Origin: Albirhodobacter sp048262715
GTDB lineage: Bacteria > Pseudomonadota > Alphaproteobacteria > Rhodobacterales > Rhodobacteraceae
Assembly (NCBI GenBank): GCA_048262715.1
Contig: JBLXEV010000005.1
Location: 1-64,000 of the forward strand
Direction: 5' to 3'
Length of the DNA stretch: 64,000 nucleotides
Shown here piece after piece: positions 1 to 8,374 of the stretch. A model generated the notes under the pieces. It searched no databases and was not told the origin of the DNA. It worked only from the letters and a program-made list of their open reading frames with translations. Both the position numbers and the translations under genes were made by a program. Position 1 is the stretch's first letter. Each line of letters starts with the position of its first letter.

Positions 1-71
1 CGTCCTTGCAGCACTTCAACCTGCCGCAGCTTCAGCACGATCTCTTCGGGTTTGTCTCGCTTTCCAGCCAT
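1..71 (-). CDS. IS3-family transposase OrfA, N-terminal fragment
   Basis: Reading leftward from the ATG at 71-69, the protein begins MAGKRDKPEEIVLKLRQVE. This matches the very common start of IS3-family OrfA proteins, which carry the helix-turn-helix that binds the element ends. A Shine-Dalgarno-like AGGAGGA lies just upstream on the minus strand. Only about 23 residues are present because the gene runs off the left edge. It would be followed by orfB, the DDE integrase, made by programmed frameshifting in intact elements. Confidence 0.75.
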   Translation of the reverse strand, partial: MAGKRDKPEEIVLKLRQVEVLQG

Positions 72-139
72 CTCTTGGTCCTCCTGAAAATGGGATAATA
101 CTATCCCAGTTGGTGGACCACTTCAGTGGGGGCATTCCA
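1..139. mobile_element. End of an IS3-family insertion sequence (truncated by window edge)
   Basis: The leftward orfA start at 71 and the flanking non-coding end with CCACTGAAGTGG are typical of IS3-family elements. The element probably ends near 139, where the outward-reading terminus would begin TGGAATGCCCCC, in keeping with the TG...CA ends of this family. The other end, orfB and any target duplication lie outside the window, so intactness cannot be judged. Confidence 0.65.
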
Positions 140-294
140 AAACGCGGCGCCTTAGAAGGGCGGTGCAATGCATTCCTACCTCCGCTTGCGCGGTTCTGGG
201 AATGTCTTTTGCGCGTCAGAAAACAATTACATCTCCGACGCTTAAGTGTCACCGACGCGCGCTAGCACCGCGAGGTCACTCAAAGGAGATTTTG

Positions 295-1644
295 ATGCGT
301 ATCACCCTCGCCCTGCTGGCGGCCTGCACCGCTTTGACCACCCCCGCCTTCGCGGAAGAGATGTTCCCCGCCACGCTTGCGGGCCATGCCTATTTGCCGG
401 CACTCACGCTGGTCGCGCCGCCGAATGACGCGCCGCGTGATCTGTGGGTTTCGGGCAAATTCACCGGAAAGACCCGCATTGATCAACCGATGAGCGTGAT
501 GGGCAATACCGGCAAAAATTACGGCGCGCATGACACGGGCATTGCGCTGCCCTTCATTGGTCAACCGGTTCAAGGGATGTCGGGGTTTGCGATGAACCGC
601 GCCGAGGATGGAAGCTGGTTCGTGCTGACCGATAACGGCTTTGGCTCCAAGGTTAACAGCCCCGATGCGATGCTGTTCTTCCACCGGATGGCGCCCGACT
701 TCGAGACGGGCAAAGTCGCGCGCAATGAGACGATCTTCCTGCACGATCCCGATCACGCTGTCCCGTTCCGCATTGCCAATGAGAGCACCGAGAGCCGCTA
801 TCTGACGGGGGCCGATTTTGATCCCGAGAGCATCCAATATCTGGATGGCGAGATCTGGATCGGCGAGGAATTTGGCCCCTATATCCTGCGTGTGGCGCTG
901 GATGGTCGGGTTTTGGATGTGTTCACAACGATGCTCGACGGCGAGGTGATCAACGGCCCTGATACCCCTGGTGTCACGGTGCCTGCACAAGCGGGCAAAG
1001 AGTTCCGCGTGCAACGCTCGGGTGGTTACGAGGGGATGGCGCTGCAGCCGGAGACCGGGCTGCTTTGGGCGATGTTGGAGAAACCGCTGTTGGTTGAGGG
1101 CGGCGAGCTCGAGGGCGATTTCCTGCGCGTCATCACCTTTGATACCAAAGCCAAGGATTGGACTGGCGAGAGCTACAAGTTCAAGCTGGCCGAGGGCGCG
1201 AAAGCGATTGGCGATTTCAACTTCATCGACAACACCCGCGCGCTGGTGATTGAGCGCGACAATGGCGAGGGCGATCTGTCCAAAGCCTGCGCGGAGGGCG
1301 CGACCGAGACGAGCACCTGCTATCCGGTGCCCGCGAAGGTCAAGAACATCGTTCTGGTCGACACGGCGGAGATCGACGCCGATGGCTATATGCGCCGCAT
1401 TGGCCATATCGACCTGATGAATATTCAAGATCCGGATGGCAAGGCGCTGGCGGGGATGAAACCTGCCGAGGGGGCCTTCACCTTCCCGTTCTTCACGATT
1501 GAGGATGTGGCCCGCGTGGATGAGACCCATATCATGGTCGCCAATGACAACAACCTCCCGTTCTCCGGTGGGCGAGAGATTGGGGCGGCGGCGCATAATG
1601 AGTTTATCCTGCTTTCGGTGCCAGAACTGCTTCAAGCGAAGTAA
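295..1644 (+). CDS. Exported esterase-like activity of phytase family protein
   Basis: A 449-residue protein with a clear Sec signal peptide (MRITLALLAACTALTTPAFA, cleavage after AFA near residue 20), so it is probably periplasmic. The body (SGFAMNRAEDGSWFVLTDNGFG, then GEIWIGEEFGPY and YEGMALQPETG) is characteristic of the esterase-like phytase family (beta-propeller fold, PF13449-type), usually of unknown substrate. The start at 295 was chosen over an open upstream stretch because AAGGAG lies seven bases before it and the signal peptide begins there. It stands alone between the IS end and a convergent transporter gene, and ends in a strong hairpin terminator. A phosphate-ester or other ester substrate is possible but not shown. 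Confidence 0.8.
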   Translation: MRITLALLAACTALTTPAFAEEMFPATLAGHAYLPALTLVAPPNDAPRDLWVSGKFTGKTRIDQPMSVMGNTGKNYGAHDTGIALPFIGQPVQGMSGFAMNRAEDGSWFVLTDNGFGSKVNSPDAMLFFHRMAPDFETGKVARNETIFLHDPDHAVPFRIANESTESRYLTGADFDPESIQYLDGEIWIGEEFGPYILRVALDGRVLDVFTTMLDGEVINGPDTPGVTVPAQAGKEFRVQRSGGYEGMALQPETGLLWAMLEKPLLVEGGELEGDFLRVITFDTKAKDWTGESYKFKLAEGAKAIGDFNFIDNTRALVIERDNGEGDLSKACAEGATETSTCYPVPAKVKNIVLVDTAEIDADGYMRRIGHIDLMNIQDPDGKALAGMKPAEGAFTFPFFTIEDVARVDETHIMVANDNNLPFSGGREIGAAAHNEFILLSVPELLQAK

Positions 1645-1666
1645 GCCCGATCTGCTCCAAAATGCG

Positions 1667-1692
1667 AACCGGCGGCCGATAGGCCGCCGGTT
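1667..1692. terminator. Rho-independent terminator, probably bidirectional
   Basis: Perfect 11-bp stem AACCGGCGGCC / GGCCGCCGGTT with loop GATA, followed on the plus strand by more T residues. It lies 22 bases after the stop of the exported esterase-like gene and 28 bases beyond the stop of the convergent SLC13 gene, so it may serve both. Confidence 0.85.
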
Positions 1693-1720
1693 TTCAATGC
1701 GCGGGCATCTGTTGTGCCGA

Positions 1721-3538
1721 TCAGAGCGGCCAGAACAGCAAAAGGGCGGGCACCGAGACCGCGATCACCAGAAGTTCCAGCGGCAAGCCCATCCGCCAGT
1801 AATCCGAGAACCGATAGCCCCCCGGCCCAAGAATGATCGTGTTATTCTTATGCCCGATGGGCGTGAGGAAGGCGCAAGACGCCGCCACCGCGACGGCCAT
1901 CAGGAAGGTATCGGGGTTGGCGTCCAGCGCTTTTGCAATCGACAGAGAGATTGGCGCCGCAATCAGCGTTGTGGCCACATTGTTGAGGAAATCCGACATC
2001 GTCATCGTGACCGCCATCAGCACGGCGAGGGTGACCCATGGGGCCGCGCCTTGGGTAAGGGTGAGGATCTGGCTGGCGATGAAATCTGCGCCGCCTGTGC
2101 GCTCGAACGCTTCCGCCAGCGGAATCAGGCAGGCCAGCAGTACGATGACCTTCCATTCAATTGAGTTATAGACTTCGCGCCCGCTAACCAGCCCGAGGCC
2201 GACAAAGGCGATGACGGCCGCGCCAAGCGCCACGGAGAGCGGCATCACCCCAGCCACGGCCAAGCCCACAGCCGCGAGGAACACCCCGATTGAGAGCCCC
2301 GCCTTGCCCCGTTGGATCACCTCCGTGCGGCGGCCCTCGATTGGCAGCACCCCGAGCCAATCGACCACACTGGCAACGCGCTCCGGCGTGCCGAGCAGCA
2401 AGAGCACATCCCCCGCGCGGATCGGTAATAACCTGACGCGGTCGCGGAATCTTTTCCCCTCGCGCGCGACGCCCAGCAGCGTCACTGAATGGCGGTGCAA
2501 CAGGCCAAGGCTGCGCTCGGTGCGCCCCGCAATACGGGAGTTGTCGGGGACGATGGCCTCTTGCAATGTCAGCCCTTTGGCCATCACCCCGCCCTCGTGT
2601 TTCTCCGATCCGGCGAATTCCAGCGATGTTTTGCCCATGAAGGCCTCAATCGCTTTCGGCTCGCCTTCAACCACTAGAAAATCGCCCGTCCGCAGCACCT
2701 CGCGGCTCGCAAACCCGGGGCGGCGCTTGCCGTTTCGGATCAGGCCGAGGATGTTCACATCGGCCTCATCGGCGACAGGATAAAGCTCGCCGACGCGGGT
2801 TTCCTCTTCCTCCTGCTCCTCCTCGCCTTCCTTTGCTTCGGCTTTTTTCATCTCGCCGACTTTCAACTCCGCCACATAGCGGCCCTGACGGATCTCTTGC
2901 CCCTCCTGCGCGCTGCCCTCACGATCCGGCAGCAAACGCCAGCCGAACAGCGACACGAAAGCGATGCCCGCTACCGCAACCGCGAGGCCAACTGGGGTGA
3001 AATCGAACATCGAGAACGGCGCGCCCATGATATCCTGACGGTATTCGGAGATCACGATATTGGGCGGGGTGCCGATCAGCGTGACCATCCCGCCGAGGAT
3101 CGTCGCGAAGGACAGCGGCATCAGGCTTTTCCCCGCCACGCGCTTGGCCTTGTTGGCCGCCTCCAGATCAAGCGGCATCAACAGGGCGAGGGCGGCGACA
3201 TTGTTGATCACGGCTGAGAGTACGGCGCCGACACTCGCAATGATCGCGATATGCAGCGGCAGGGGGCGATCATTCTTGAGGATCCGCGCCGCGACAAGCT
3301 CCACCGCGCCGGAGGAGGACAGTCCGCGACTGACAATCAACACCAGCGCGATGATGGCGACCGCAGAATGGCCGAAACCGGTAAAGACGTCTTCCGCTGG
3401 CACGAGCCCCAAGGCGGCGGCGAGGATCAGCGCGCCGAACGCCACGAGGTCATATCGAATTTTACCCCAGACCAGCAGCCCGAAAATCACCGCGAAAAGG
3501 ACGAACATCTGAGTTTGTTCGCTGAAGATCTGTGTCAT
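1721..3538 (-). CDS. SLC13/DASS-type anion:Na+ symporter with two RCK_C domains
   Basis: A 605-residue inner-membrane protein. Hydrophobic helices cover about residues 10-200 and 415-605. Between them are two TrkA-C/RCK_C-like cytosolic domains (about 220-306 and 320-395), the usual architecture of the sulfate/dicarboxylate-type SLC13 branch. The paired Ser-Asn-Thr-type sites are visible as INNVAA (111-116) with GTPPN (156-160), and again as NNVATT in the second half. It probably imports sulfate or a carboxylate with sodium; the substrate cannot be told. An unusually acidic stretch (residues 231-247) interrupts the first RCK_C domain. Transcribed alone, convergent with the upstream esterase-like gene. 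Confidence 0.85.
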   Translation of the reverse strand: MTQIFSEQTQMFVLFAVIFGLLVWGKIRYDLVAFGALILAAALGLVPAEDVFTGFGHSAVAIIALVLIVSRGLSSSGAVELVAARILKNDRPLPLHIAIIASVGAVLSAVINNVAALALLMPLDLEAANKAKRVAGKSLMPLSFATILGGMVTLIGTPPNIVISEYRQDIMGAPFSMFDFTPVGLAVAVAGIAFVSLFGWRLLPDREGSAQEGQEIRQGRYVAELKVGEMKKAEAKEGEEEQEEEETRVGELYPVADEADVNILGLIRNGKRRPGFASREVLRTGDFLVVEGEPKAIEAFMGKTSLEFAGSEKHEGGVMAKGLTLQEAIVPDNSRIAGRTERSLGLLHRHSVTLLGVAREGKRFRDRVRLLPIRAGDVLLLLGTPERVASVVDWLGVLPIEGRRTEVIQRGKAGLSIGVFLAAVGLAVAGVMPLSVALGAAVIAFVGLGLVSGREVYNSIEWKVIVLLACLIPLAEAFERTGGADFIASQILTLTQGAAPWVTLAVLMAVTMTMSDFLNNVATTLIAAPISLSIAKALDANPDTFLMAVAVAASCAFLTPIGHKNNTIILGPGGYRFSDYWRMGLPLELLVIAVSVPALLLFWPL

Positions 3539-3772
3539 GCGATGCTCCGTATTGGGGCTGAATAGGCAGCTTCGTGCGGCGCGCGGAACTGGGTCATATC
3601 AAGGCGTTTCTTTCAAATATCCGTTGCTGCCTCGCGCGGCACGCGGTGCGAATGGATGCGCGGAAATGGCATGCCGGTGAAACGGCACGCTTTTCAGGTA
3701 GGGCGTATTTTAGGGGCGACCAGAGAGGCGTTGCGAGATCGGCGGAATTGCTCCGCCTGATCACCACGCGGA

Positions 3773-4222
3773 TCACTTTTGCGGGGCGCGCGCGGTGTCA
3801 CTCTGCGTCGGATTGGGGACGGGAAACAGGCTGTCATAGCCCCATGTGAAGACGAACGCATAGATCATGTAGAACAGCGCGAAGGCCAGATCCATCATCA
3901 GAGCGGTGAGCAAAGACACCCCCAAATACCATGCAAACAAGGGCAGCAAAAGCACCAGCAAAGTTCCCTCAAACAGCACCGCGTGCAAAATCCGCAGCGG
4001 GAGGGTTTTTCGGACATCGCCACGCCAGCGCAGCAGTGCTTTATCGAAGCCAAGGTTGAACAGGTAATTCCAGATCGTTGCTGCCGTTGCGCCAATAAAG
4101 GCCACAACGCCGATGTCACTCAGGGAATGGTTGAAGAGGAAGGCGAAGAGCGGTGTCACCAAGACAAGCCCGATCACCTCGAAACTGAGCGCTTGGCGAA
4201 TACGGTCATAGGTGCTGCGCAT
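3773..4222 (-). CDS. PACE family multidrug efflux transporter
   Basis: A 149-residue, four-helix inner-membrane protein made of two tandem BTP domains, as in the AceI/PACE family that expels biocides such as chlorhexidine by proton exchange. The diagnostic motifs are present in order: RIRQALSFE (motif 1A, with the membrane Glu), IWNYLFNLGFD (1B), RILHAVLFE (2A) and a YAFVFTWGYD-type 2B. The ATG at 4222 gives the normal family length; longer upstream reading frames have no family similarity. A single-gene unit, divergent from the serine acetyltransferase operon. No dedicated regulator is adjacent. Confidence 0.88.
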   Translation of the reverse strand: MRSTYDRIRQALSFEVIGLVLVTPLFAFLFNHSLSDIGVVAFIGATAATIWNYLFNLGFDKALLRWRGDVRKTLPLRILHAVLFEGTLLVLLLPLFAWYLGVSLLTALMMDLAFALFYMIYAFVFTWGYDSLFPVPNPTQSDTARAPQK

Positions 4223-4491
4223 GACGGCCTCCGGTGGTCCACAATACCGAGGCCAGAGACCGCACATCGCCCGCGCAGTCAAGCGAACTGTGGGAAATTT
4301 CCGTCCCAGCACGCCGCACCCGTTGCCGTTGGCATATCGCTTTGAACTTGGGGCGCTGCGGGGCAGACCCGCAAAGAGGACGCGTGCGGCGCAGGGCCGT
4401 GTTCTCTCGTGGGCAACGCAGCGCGCACAATTTGTCACTTGAAATGAACGCATCTCTCGGACAAGCCTGAGGAGATACATCGCGCGAAGGG

Positions 4492-5286
4492 GTGATGATG
4501 AGTGTTTCAGAGCTATTGCAGGACGTGCGCCGCATGTTTGCGGGGGAACCCGATCTTGCGGTGTTCTTTGGCTATGACCCCGCGCAAATTGCCTGCGATG
4601 AGGAACTTTTGGCCGCCGTTCTGGCTGCATGTCTTGCCGAGGGGGGCGCGCGCGACAGGCTGCGGGCCTTGGCGCAAGAGGTTTTCGTGCAGGATCCGCA
4701 GGCGCTTGAGATGGCGCTGGGTGATCTTCTGGCCAGCGCCACGCGCGACCGCGATCCGGGCGGCATGGCCACAACATTGCATTTCTCGAACGGCTTCCAC
4801 CTTTTGCTGTCTTACCGCGTGACGCGGGCGCTTTGGCTCGCGGGCCGCGAGGCCTTGGCGCTCGCGCTCAAGGGTCAGTTCACCCGCGCCTTAGGCGGCG
4901 AGATCTGGCCCCAATCGCAGATCGGGCGCGGGGTGTGGCTCGATCACGGCTTGGGCGTGGTCATCGGGCAGACGGCGGTGATTGAGGATGACGTGTGCCT
5001 CTGGCACGGGGTCACGCTGGGCTCCACCTTGGCGGCGCTTGGCCCGAACCGACATCCAATTGTGCGGCGCGGGGTGACGATAGGGGCGGGGGCGACACTG
5101 CTCGGCGGGATCGAGATCGGCGCGGGGGCGGTGATCGCGGCGGGGGCCTTAGTGCTGCGGCCCGTCGCTGCGGGCGCAATCATCGCGGGGCCGCGCGCGG
5201 AGGAACGCCCGCGCCGCGAGGGCAGCTTTGCAGGCTTTGCCTCTTTGGCTCAGATCAAGCAGGATATTGGGGAGGAGGGCGCATGA
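4492..5286 (+). CDS. cysE: Serine O-acetyltransferase (CysE type)
   Basis: A 264-residue enzyme that would transfer acetyl from acetyl-CoA to L-serine, giving O-acetylserine for cysteine synthesis. An N-terminal helical half is followed by a left-handed beta-helix of hexapeptide repeats from about residue 140. The catalytic DHG motif (Asp151-His152) and Arg187-His188 are conserved, with IIAGPRA near the end. Start candidates GTG 4492, ATG 4495 and ATG 4498 lie together behind GAAGGGG; ATG 4495 or 4498 is equally likely. The loop normally rich in glycine (GGTGK-type) is altered to GSTLAALGPN. Its stop overlaps the next start (ATGA), so it is translationally coupled to a VOC protein and an M20 hydrolase, which hints at a special rather than housekeeping role. 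Confidence 0.85.
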   Translation: MMMSVSELLQDVRRMFAGEPDLAVFFGYDPAQIACDEELLAAVLAACLAEGGARDRLRALAQEVFVQDPQALEMALGDLLASATRDRDPGGMATTLHFSNGFHLLLSYRVTRALWLAGREALALALKGQFTRALGGEIWPQSQIGRGVWLDHGLGVVIGQTAVIEDDVCLWHGVTLGSTLAALGPNRHPIVRRGVTIGAGATLLGGIEIGAGAVIAAGALVLRPVAAGAIIAGPRAEERPRREGSFAGFASLAQIKQDIGEEGA

Positions 5287-6185
5287 GCCTCGGGCTGGAT
5301 CATCCGCTGGTCTGCGTGACCGACCTGCCCGCAATGCGCCAGACCTATCTCTCGCTCGGGTTCAAAATGCGCCCTGCGGGGATGCATCCGTGGGGCACCT
5401 CCACCGCGCTTGTGATCTTCCGCAATCAATTGCTGGAACTGGTCGGAATCGGGGATGCGCGCCTGCTGGATGGCTATCCTGCGGGGGCATTCCGTTTTGG
5501 CCGCCATGTGCAGCACTATCTGGCACAGCGGCAGGGTGTCCCGCTAACCGCGCTCAACAGTTCCGATAGCGCGGCGGATCTCGCAAAGATTACCGCGCGC
5601 GGTGGGGTTTGCGCGGGGCGGATCGAGTTTGGACGCGATGTGATCACGTCTGACGGCAGGCCGGACCGCACGGCGACGACCTTGCAGATCTTCACGCGGG
5701 CCGGGTTGGAGCGCCTCTCGGTGTTCACCTGCCAGCAACACCGCCGCGATCTGATCGAGTTTCCCGAGTGGATGGATCACCCCAATGGCGCGACGGGCTT
5801 AGCCTCCGCCACGATTTTGGCCGAGAGGCGCGATCAACCCGCGGTGCGGGGATGGCTGGAGACGATCCACGGCGCGGGCGCGATTGAGACCGCGTGGGGC
5901 TTTAGCGTCGAGACCGGAAATGGCCAATGGCGCGTGACCGATCGCGCCCATGCGGGCGCTTTGTTCGGGCCGCTGCCTGAAGGGCTCGCGCGCGACGGCG
6001 CGCCCTCGGTGATCTCCCTCGATCTGAAAACGCGGGATCTTTCGTGCGTCACCCCCTATGTCACCCAAGGCGGGTTTGCGTATCAACGGGCAGGCGACGC
6101 GCTTATTTTGACAGAAATCGAACGGCTTGGCGGGATTTTGCTGAGTTTCACCCAACAGCCGGAGGATAAGGCACCCAATGTTTGA
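5283..6185 (+). CDS. VOC (glyoxalase-like) family protein
   Basis: A 300-residue protein that opens with MSLGLDHPLVCVTDLPAM, typical of the vicinal-oxygen-chelate fold, with a His near the start and the ELVGIGD strand. It resembles the larger glyoxalase-like_3 proteins, which contain two pseudo-symmetric halves; a second half begins near residue 190 (PNGATGLASATIL). The function is unknown. The start overlaps the cysE stop by four bases and the end overlaps the M20 gene by eight, so the three are co-expressed. The enzyme may act on a small oxygenated substrate made or consumed by its neighbours; the sequence does not show more. Confidence 0.75.
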   Translation: MSLGLDHPLVCVTDLPAMRQTYLSLGFKMRPAGMHPWGTSTALVIFRNQLLELVGIGDARLLDGYPAGAFRFGRHVQHYLAQRQGVPLTALNSSDSAADLAKITARGGVCAGRIEFGRDVITSDGRPDRTATTLQIFTRAGLERLSVFTCQQHRRDLIEFPEWMDHPNGATGLASATILAERRDQPAVRGWLETIHGAGAIETAWGFSVETGNGQWRVTDRAHAGALFGPLPEGLARDGAPSVISLDLKTRDLSCVTPYVTQGGFAYQRAGDALILTEIERLGGILLSFTQQPEDKAPNV

Positions 6186-7317
6186 TCACGATACCATCTC
6201 GCAGGCCGTAGCCTGGCGCCACGATTTTCACCGCCATCCCGAGTTGGGGTTTGAAGAGCACCGGACCTCGGAAATTATCGCCGGGCTGCTCACGGGCTGG
6301 GGTTGGAATGTGACACGCGGGCTGGCGACCACAGGGATTGTGGCCACGCTGGGGGATGGCTCGGGCCCGCGCGTCGGGATGCGTTCGGATATTGACGCCC
6401 TGCCGATCGAAGAGGCGACGGGGTTGCCCTATGCTTCGGCCACTTCTGGCAAGATGCACGCCTGCGGCCATGACGGGCATACCGCGATGCTGCTGCTTGC
6501 GGCAAAGCGGATCGCGCAGCAAGGTGTGGGGCAGGGATCGGTGCGGCTGATCTTCCAACCCGCCGAGGAAAATGACGGCGGCGCGCGGGTGATGGTCGAG
6601 GAGGGGCTGTTCGAGCGATTCCCCTGTGACAGCGTTTACGGGATCCACAACTGGCCGGGTTTGGCACCGGGTCGGATGGTTGCGAATGATGCCGAGATGA
6701 TGGCGGCCTTTGCGGTGTTTGAAGTGATCGTTGAGGGGCGCGGGGGTCATGCGGCCATGCCCGAGCAAAGCGACGGGGTCGTTGCGGCGGCGGCGCGTAT
6801 GGCGGCCGCGCTACAGGAGATCCCCGCGCGGAGCCTGTCTCCGCTAGAGCCGGGCGTGATCTCTGTGACCCAGATTCACACGGGCTCTGCGTGGAATGTC
6901 TGCCCAGATCGCGCCGTGATCCGTGGCACCGCGCGCTGGTTTGCGCCCGCAGCGGGGGATCTGCTGGAGGCGCGGCTGAATGCGGTGACGCAGGGTGTCG
7001 CACTGGCGCACGGCTGCACGGCGCACGTCGATTACCAGCGCCGCTATCCCGCCACGATCAACGCGGCCGCCCCAGCCGCCATCGCGCGGGAGATCGGGGC
7101 GGAGATGGGCTTGGATTGCACCACCGCCGCGCCCAGCATGGCCTCTGAGGATTTCGCTTTCATGCTGCAAAAGGCCGAAGGGGCGTATCTCTGGCTCGGG
7201 GCGGGCCGCGCGGGCGAGAATCCGGGCCTGCATTCCGCCAAATTCGATTTCAACGATGCCATCTTGCCGCAAGGCGCGGAATTCTGGGTGCGGCTGGCCG
7301 CGCGGATCGCGGGCTGA
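6178..7317 (+). CDS. M20 family amidohydrolase (aminoacylase/hippurate hydrolase type)
   Basis: A 379-residue cytosolic metal-dependent hydrolase of the M20D subgroup (hippuricase, IAA-amino-acid hydrolase, aminoacylase). The start WRHDFHRHPELGFEE, the metal motif HACGHDGH (Cys96 and His98) and PAEENDGG (Glu130-131) are all present, and a small dimerisation lid domain occupies about residues 180-290. It should cleave an N-acyl amino acid or similar amide. It overlaps the VOC gene by eight bases and shares a base with the following LysR gene, so regulator and enzyme sit in the same transcript. The substrate is not evident. Confidence 0.88.
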   Translation: MFDHDTISQAVAWRHDFHRHPELGFEEHRTSEIIAGLLTGWGWNVTRGLATTGIVATLGDGSGPRVGMRSDIDALPIEEATGLPYASATSGKMHACGHDGHTAMLLLAAKRIAQQGVGQGSVRLIFQPAEENDGGARVMVEEGLFERFPCDSVYGIHNWPGLAPGRMVANDAEMMAAFAVFEVIVEGRGGHAAMPEQSDGVVAAAARMAAALQEIPARSLSPLEPGVISVTQIHTGSAWNVCPDRAVIRGTARWFAPAAGDLLEARLNAVTQGVALAHGCTAHVDYQRRYPATINAAAPAAIAREIGAEMGLDCTTAAPSMASEDFAFMLQKAEGAYLWLGAGRAGENPGLHSAKFDFNDAILPQGAEFWVRLAARIAG

Positions 7318-8225
7318 TGGACGCGCTCGACTCCAAATTCCTGCGCGAGTTTCTGGCCGTCGCGCAGGCGGGGTCGATCCGGCAGGCCGCCGAACGCCTG
7401 CATGTGGTGCCCTCTGCGATCAGCCGCAAAATCACGGAGGCGGAGGCGCGGCTTTCGGTCACCTTGTTGGAGCGCAGTTCGCAGGGCGTGCGGCTGACGG
7501 ATGCGGGCGAGCTGTTGCGCGAACATGCGCTGCATATGCAGGACGAGCAGACCTTCCTGCTCGATCAGATCGGCCAGTTCCGCGATGGCAAATCCCAAAC
7601 CGTGCGGATCGCGGTGGGCGAGGGGTTCACCGCGGATCTGCTGCAAAACGGCCTGGCGCCGTTGGCGGCGTTGCAACCGCAGCTTCGGTTCAGCATTGAT
7701 CAGGCCGGAACGGAGGAATTGCAGCGCCGCGTGGTGCAAGGCGAGGCCGATATCGGGATTGCCTATAACCCGATTGTCACCGAGGCGACGCGCTCGTTGG
7801 CGGTCGCGCTGCAACCGCTTTGTGCGATTGTTCCCTCGGGATCGCCCTTGGCGGGGCGGCGCTCTGTCGGTCTGGCCGAGGTGCTGCGCGCGCCTATTGC
7901 TTTGGTGGATGCGCGCCACGCGATCCGCACCCTTGTCGGGCGCGCGGCGAGTGATCAGGGTTTGGCGCTGAACCCGCAGGTGGAAACCACCTCGATCACG
8001 CTGGCGCTGCGCTATGTCTGCGCCGGAATGGGTGTCACCTTCCTGCCGCGGTTTTCGGCCTATATTCAGGCCGCGCGCGGGGAATTGGCGATTGTGGATC
8101 TGGATGAGCCCTCCTTGCAGCAGGTCTCGGCGCATTTGATGGTGCGCGCCCGCAGGCGTTTGCCGAAGTCTGCGGAATTGGTAGCGAGTTTCCTTTCCGA
8201 CCGGATGGTGGCCTTTGGGGCCTAA
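7317..8225 (+). CDS. LysR family transcriptional regulator
   Basis: A 302-residue LysR protein with a winged helix-turn-helix at residues 1-65 (FLREFLAVAQAGSIRQAAE and VVPSAISRKITEAEARL) and a periplasmic-binding-like effector domain. The ATG at 7317 overlaps the TGA of the M20 gene. LysR regulators are more often divergent from their targets; here the gene is the last in the cysE-VOC-M20 transcript, implying autoregulated co-expression. The probable effector is the substrate or product of the M20/VOC enzymes. It might also act on the operon starting at 8375. Confidence 0.85.
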   Translation: MDALDSKFLREFLAVAQAGSIRQAAERLHVVPSAISRKITEAEARLSVTLLERSSQGVRLTDAGELLREHALHMQDEQTFLLDQIGQFRDGKSQTVRIAVGEGFTADLLQNGLAPLAALQPQLRFSIDQAGTEELQRRVVQGEADIGIAYNPIVTEATRSLAVALQPLCAIVPSGSPLAGRRSVGLAEVLRAPIALVDARHAIRTLVGRAASDQGLALNPQVETTSITLALRYVCAGMGVTFLPRFSAYIQAARGELAIVDLDEPSLQQVSAHLMVRARRRLPKSAELVASFLSDRMVAFGA

Positions 8226-8279
8226 TGCGGCCGATGCCCCCCTTCATGCCCTAACCGTGTTGCCGCCACAGCAACGCGA

Positions 8280-8341
8280 TGTGCGCAAAAACCCTACTTT
8301 TCGTGCGCACCATCCCCTCGGATAGTTCTTGCAAGCGCACA
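8280..8341. promoter_or_regulatory. Cluster of three GTGCGC motifs upstream of the dehydrogenase operon
   Basis: TGTGCGC at 8280-8286, the palindrome GTGCGCAC at 8303-8310 and GCGCACA at 8335-8341 lie in the 149-bp gap before the gene at 8375. The outer two form an inverted repeat around the central one. This is consistent with a multi-site operator, possibly for the LysR protein encoded just upstream. No promoter hexamers are obvious. Confidence 0.4.
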
Positions 8342-8374
8342 AGACGTGCGATCGACAAAAACAGGGTGGGCTGA

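Noticed and set aside
280..1635. Long antisense open frame opposite the exported esterase-like gene
   Set aside because: It is a GC-rich shadow frame; its translation is Arg/Gln-rich and lacks any family motif, while the plus-strand gene has RBS, signal peptide and family signatures.
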